From Streptomyces avidinii (GTDB lineage Bacteria > Actinomycetota > Actinomycetes > Streptomycetales > Streptomycetaceae): a stretch of DNA of 64,000 nucleotides. The stretch is from the NCBI RefSeq assembly GCF_014650695.1, contig NZ_BMVL01000008.1, positions 60,712-124,711 of the forward strand, written 5' to 3'. The translations under genes and the position numbers were made by a program. Each line of letters starts with the position of its first letter. Position 1 is the first letter of the stretch. The notes below the pieces were generated by a model. It saw only the letters and a program-made list of their open reading frames with translations, made no database searches and was not told the origin of the DNA. This document shows positions 58,917-64,000 of this stretch, in pieces.

Positions 58917-60539
58917 TCACTTGCCGAAGACCATCAGGAGCTTCTCTTCCACGTCCTGAGCCCGCAGATGGTTGACGGAGATGAAGAACCGTCCGTCCAC
59001 GTAGTCCATCCTCGGGTTGTAGAAGGCGTACTCGATCGGGGCGGCGGGGCCCGAGGGGTGGCGCAGCAGCGCGGTGGGCGTGCCGCCCGCGGCCGGGATC
59101 GAGACGACCTCGCCGCCCTGCTCGGACTCGGCCGCCTTGCGGTAGGCGATCAGCTGCCCGTCCACGGCCTTGAGCGGGGTGAGGGTGCGCTTGTCCCCGG
59201 CCGGGGTGCGCCACTTGGCCTTGCCGGTGGTCAGGTCGAAGGCGACGATCTCGTTGGCCGTGCCGGTGGCCGCCGCGGTGGGCATGTAGAGGGTGTTGCC
59301 GTCGACGACGGACGTGGGGCAGGTCGACAGGGCCCGGATGATGCCGGCGTCGCCGCAGCCGACGGCGAAGCTGCCCTCGCCGGTGACGGTGGCGGTCTGC
59401 TTCCCGTCGGGTCCCAGGACCACGATGGCGCGCTTCTTCTCCTGCTCGTTGCCGATGTCGAGGACGGCCGGGTTCACCGAGTAGATGCTGGTGACCTTGA
59501 ACTTCGCGGGGAGCCGGAAGGCCCAGGCCTTCGCGCCGGTGACGGGGTCGACGCCGTGGACCTCGGTGTTGGCCTCCTCGTCCGTGCAGGTGACCAGGGC
59601 GATCATCTTGCCGTTGCCGGCCTCGTAGGAGTCCGGGTGGCAGCCCTCGCCCCGGGGGTTCGCGAAGAGCTTGTCGCCGTTGCTGATCCTGAAGGCGCTG
59701 GCGGTGCCGCCGCGGCTGACGGCGACCGTGTCGCCGGTCATGGCCAGGGTGGGGCTGGTGAAGATGTCGAAGAGCCCTTCCTGGGGCACCTCCTTCGACC
59801 AGACCTCCTTGCCCGTCTTGAGGTCGACCACGCGCAGCTGGTTGCAGGTGGTGTTCTCCCCCTCGCCGTCGCGGTACATGACGGCGAGCCGGCCCTCGGG
59901 CGTGGCCTGCGCGGCGACGGAGCAGATGAGAGCGGGGAAGGGAAGGGTCCACTTCTCCTTGCCGTCGGTGACCGAGTAGCCGTTGAGGTTCTTCCACACG
60001 GTCTTGACGACGGTGTCGCCCACCACCCACTGGCCGGCGGAGTCGACGCCCATGCCCGGGCCGTCGATCTTGACGCTCTTGAGCCAGAGGACCTTGTCCT
60101 CGCCCTGCTTGCGGCCGGCGTTGAGGTCCGCCTGCTGGGGGCCGGCGTCGCCGTTGCCGTCGCCCTTCGCCACGGAGGGGGCGACGGACGGCTTGGCGTC
60201 GGTGGGCTCCTGCGCGGTCGGCTTCGCGTCCTTGTCGTCGCCGGAGAACGCGACGTAGCCGACGCCGCCCAGGACGAGGGCGGCGGCCACCGCGGCGGCG
60301 ATCAGGACGGCCCGCTTCTTCTTCGGCGTCGCGCCGGGACCGCCGCCGGGCGGGGGCGGCGGGTAGCCGTGGCCCGCGTGCTGCTGCACGGTGGGCGGCT
60401 GCGGCGGGTGGCCGGGCTGCTGGGCGTACGGGTTCTCGCTCGGCGGCGGGAATCCGTAGCCCTGCTGCGGCGGGCCGGGCAGGTGTCCGTAACCGGAAGG
60501 TGTCGGTGGCTGGTTCGGCGGCTGGGGCGGCTCGGTCAT
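58917..60539 (-). CDS. Membrane-anchored PQQ-like beta-propeller protein (2)
   Basis: 540 residues, ATG start. Same layout as its neighbour: a Pro/Gln/Gly-rich N-terminus (1-72), one membrane helix (about 77-97), an acidic spacer and a PQQ-like propeller (VVDLKTGKEVWSKE, GVDPVTGAKAW, AFDLTTGKAKWRTPAG). It shares the 'LWLKSVKIDGPGMGVDSAGQWVVGD' position with paralogous 'VPADIATVTGSWLTDS' in the other. Upstream of its start is a hairpin belonging to the ABC-F gene. The two are likely one operon. Confidence 0.85.
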   Translation of the reverse strand: MTEPPQPPNQPPTPSGYGHLPGPPQQGYGFPPPSENPYAQQPGHPPQPPTVQQHAGHGYPPPPPGGGPGATPKKKRAVLIAAAVAAALVLGGVGYVAFSGDDKDAKPTAQEPTDAKPSVAPSVAKGDGNGDAGPQQADLNAGRKQGEDKVLWLKSVKIDGPGMGVDSAGQWVVGDTVVKTVWKNLNGYSVTDGKEKWTLPFPALICSVAAQATPEGRLAVMYRDGEGENTTCNQLRVVDLKTGKEVWSKEVPQEGLFDIFTSPTLAMTGDTVAVSRGGTASAFRISNGDKLFANPRGEGCHPDSYEAGNGKMIALVTCTDEEANTEVHGVDPVTGAKAWAFRLPAKFKVTSIYSVNPAVLDIGNEQEKKRAIVVLGPDGKQTATVTGEGSFAVGCGDAGIIRALSTCPTSVVDGNTLYMPTAAATGTANEIVAFDLTTGKAKWRTPAGDKRTLTPLKAVDGQLIAYRKAAESEQGGEVVSIPAAGGTPTALLRHPSGPAAPIEYAFYNPRMDYVDGRFFISVNHLRAQDVEEKLLMVFGK

Positions 60540-60607
60540 CAGCGCACACTTTCGGCATCAGGCGGTCGGGGAGGATGACCTTTCTATCACTGACAGCGCT
60601 CATACAT

Positions 60608-60648
60608 CGGGCCGGTCCACCCCCTGTTCCCAAGGGAGGACCGGCCCG
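60608..60648 (-). terminator. Terminator after the ABC-F gene
   Basis: Perfect 11-bp inverted repeat 60608-60618 with 60638-60648, 19-nt loop, 70 bases past the ABC-F stop. Confidence 0.8.
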
Positions 60649-60718
60649 TGACGCCGCCGTTATCCGGCCAGTTGACCCGTGGAGCGGGTCGGTGCGGGGC
60701 TGACCGCCCCGGCCGCGG

Positions 60719-62521
<1,803 letters not shown>

Positions 62522-62549
62522 CAGACGCGCTCCAGGGAAAGGGTGTGGA

Positions 62550-63887
62550 TCAGCCCCTCAGCCTAACCCTCCGGGCCGGGGCAGACCGTTCCACGAGGTA
62601 CCAGCCGCCCAGCGCCATCGCGATCGCGGCCGGAGCGGTGACGGGCAGGGCGATCAGCGTGGCGCTGTGCCCGTCGAGCAGACCGCCGAGCCCGGTCATG
62701 GACAGACCGAGGATGCCGAGCAGGCACAGGGTGATCCCGAGGGCGGCGAGCGGGCCGCCGGTGCGGCGGGGGGCCGGCGCGGGGGCGGGGGAGCTCGGCC
62801 GGGGCGCCTCGAAGCGGCGGAACAGCACGACCAGTCCGCCCGTGACCGCGGCCGCGGCCAGGATCCGTACCGGCACCTGCGCCCACCAGGCGGCGGTGGC
62901 CGGGGCCGGCAGACCGAGGCCGAGGGCGAGCTGGACCCCGTACACGCCGAGCATGGCGGTGAGGTGCCACAGGAAGGCGGTCATGGCGAGGCCGTTGGCC
63001 GCGACGACCCCGCGCCAGACGCGCGGGCGGCGCAGCCAGGCGGTGGCGGGCCGGGCCAGCAGCTGGACGGCGCCGACGAGCCACAGGCCGTGGCAGAGCA
63101 GGGCCAGGGTGGGCGGGGCCATGTTGGACACCTTCTCGCCGGGCATCCCCACCATGGACAGCGGGTACGGACCGTACGCCACCAGCAGGGCGGCCGCGGC
63201 GAGACCCGCGGCGGCGAGGACGGCGGGCCGGCGGATCCGGCCGTCGGCGCGCAGGAAGCCGAGCTGGTGCACGGCGAGCCAGACGAAGGCGAAGTTCAGG
63301 AACTCCACGTACGGGACCCCGAACGCGAAGCGCAGTACGTCGACCAGCGCGGCCGCCCCGGCCAATGCGGCGAAGGCGCCCCAGCCGTGGCGCTCGTGCA
63401 GCTTCAGCAGCGGCGGGGTGAAGGCGACCATGGCCAGGTAGATCCCGATGAACCACAGCGGCTGGGTGACCAGCCGCAGCGCGGCCCCGGTCAGCGCACC
63501 GCCGTCGCGGCCGGTGAGCTGCACGGCGAGCGCGAGCGCGGCCCACACCAGGACGAAGACGAGTGTGGGGCGCAGCAGCCGCTGGAGCCGGGCCCACAGG
63601 AAGACGGCGTAGACGGGGCCGTCGGTGCGGCGGGCCAGGGAGCGGTAGGACAGGGCGTGCGAGAACCCGCCGACGAAGAAGAAGACGGGCATGATCTGCA
63701 GCCCCCAGGTGAGCGCCTGGAGGGCGGGCACGAGGGCGAGCAGATTCCCTATCCCGTCGGCGCTGACGGCTGCCATCAGCCAGTGCCCGGCGATGACGGT
63801 GCCGAGCGAGGCGACGCGCAGCAGGTCGACGTACCGGTCGCGGTCGGCGGGCGTCGCGTCGGCGAGGGCCCGTGCGGTGGCTGTCAT
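62550..63887 (-). CDS. Acyltransferase family 3 membrane protein
   Basis: 445 residues, ATG start. The Acyl_transf_3 pattern: RYVDLLRVASLGTVIAGHW at the start (conserved Arg and His in the first helix), MPVFFFVGGFSH, LQRLLRPT, then about ten hydrophobic segments and PLWFIGIYLAM. Such proteins O-acylate cell-surface sugars or small molecules at the membrane. A Pro-rich loop (RPSSPAPAPAPRRTGG) precedes the last helices. Acceptor unknown. Probably co-transcribed with the ABC-F gene. Confidence 0.9.
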   Translation of the reverse strand: MTATARALADATPADRDRYVDLLRVASLGTVIAGHWLMAAVSADGIGNLLALVPALQALTWGLQIMPVFFFVGGFSHALSYRSLARRTDGPVYAVFLWARLQRLLRPTLVFVLVWAALALAVQLTGRDGGALTGAALRLVTQPLWFIGIYLAMVAFTPPLLKLHERHGWGAFAALAGAAALVDVLRFAFGVPYVEFLNFAFVWLAVHQLGFLRADGRIRRPAVLAAAGLAAAALLVAYGPYPLSMVGMPGEKVSNMAPPTLALLCHGLWLVGAVQLLARPATAWLRRPRVWRGVVAANGLAMTAFLWHLTAMLGVYGVQLALGLGLPAPATAAWWAQVPVRILAAAAVTGGLVVLFRRFEAPRPSSPAPAPAPRRTGGPLAALGITLCLLGILGLSMTGLGGLLDGHSATLIALPVTAPAAIAMALGGWYLVERSAPARRVRLRG

Positions 63888-63954
63888 GGACCTACGGTCG
63901 CCCGCACGGGCCGTGTCCCGACAGGGTGCGCATACTCAACTCCCGCCTGAGTAG

Positions 63955-64000
63955 CCCCGGCTCAAGGATCCGGGGCTCCGCCCCGAGCCCCGCGCCTCAA
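63955..64000. repeat. Dispersed GC-rich intergenic repeat (cut by the window end)
   Basis: A GGGGCTC/GAGCCCC hairpin (63971-63992) followed by CCCCGCGCCTCAA, which runs to the last base of the window. The same 13-mer occurs at 40378-40390. It resembles the widespread Streptomyces intergenic repeat starting GGGGCTCCGCCCC. Confidence 0.75.

Overview
The window looks like core chromosome of a Streptomyces or close relative. It has very high GC with strong GC bias at third codon positions, frequent GTG starts, and typical gene sets: Rpf/LysM muralytic proteins with a c-di-AMP riboswitch, a type II NADH dehydrogenase with Rex-like sites, the tam/tamR pair, and the glmU-prs-rplY-pth-ppc block. I see no phage, insertion sequence or CRISPR array. 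One tRNA (Gln, UUG) is present.

Left part (1-14.5 kb): the 3' half of an FtsX-type permease; a cyclopropane-synthase-like methyltransferase; ndh with two Rex-operator-like palindromes upstream; the ppx-DUF501-ftsB/divIC-eno block; two resuscitation-promoting-factor-like enzymes, the first behind a ydaO-type riboswitch; a cytochrome P450 divergent from a flavohemoglobin; and mazG.

Middle-left (14.5-35 kb): a SurA-like lipoprotein, a YfhO-family membrane protein, a Ser/Thr kinase coupled to a membrane protein, mfd, a DUF2079 membrane protein, a MacB/LolCDE-type ABC exporter pair, an MFS exporter, a CGNR regulator divergent from an alpha/beta hydrolase, a DUF4232 lipoprotein and a DivIVA-like coiled-coil protein.

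Accessory island (35.3-40.2 kb): four genes in two divergent pairs that combine toxin-type catalytic domains with SUKH-superfamily immunity domains. They are a long collagen-like protein with a deaminase-like centre and a SUKH-4-like C-terminus, a WHH-type HNH nuclease fused to SMI1/KNR4, a YwqJ-type deaminase, and a SUKH-3-like protein. None shows a secretion signal. This is the most unusual part of the window. It is followed by a 495-bp non-coding stretch with four tandem 40-bp repeats.

Right part (40.6-64 kb): an orphan histidine kinase; an HTH/LAGLIDADG-like gene abutting tRNA-Gln; the housekeeping block glmU, prs, rplY (long leader), pth and ppc, with a 52-bp perfect palindrome between pth and ppc; a desaturase-TetR operon; VOC-tam divergent from tamR with three tandem operator-like sites; two LuxR-type regulators, one without its phosphoacceptor Asp; galE; two tandem membrane-anchored PQQ-like beta-propeller proteins; an ABC-F ATPase; and an acyltransferase-3 membrane protein.
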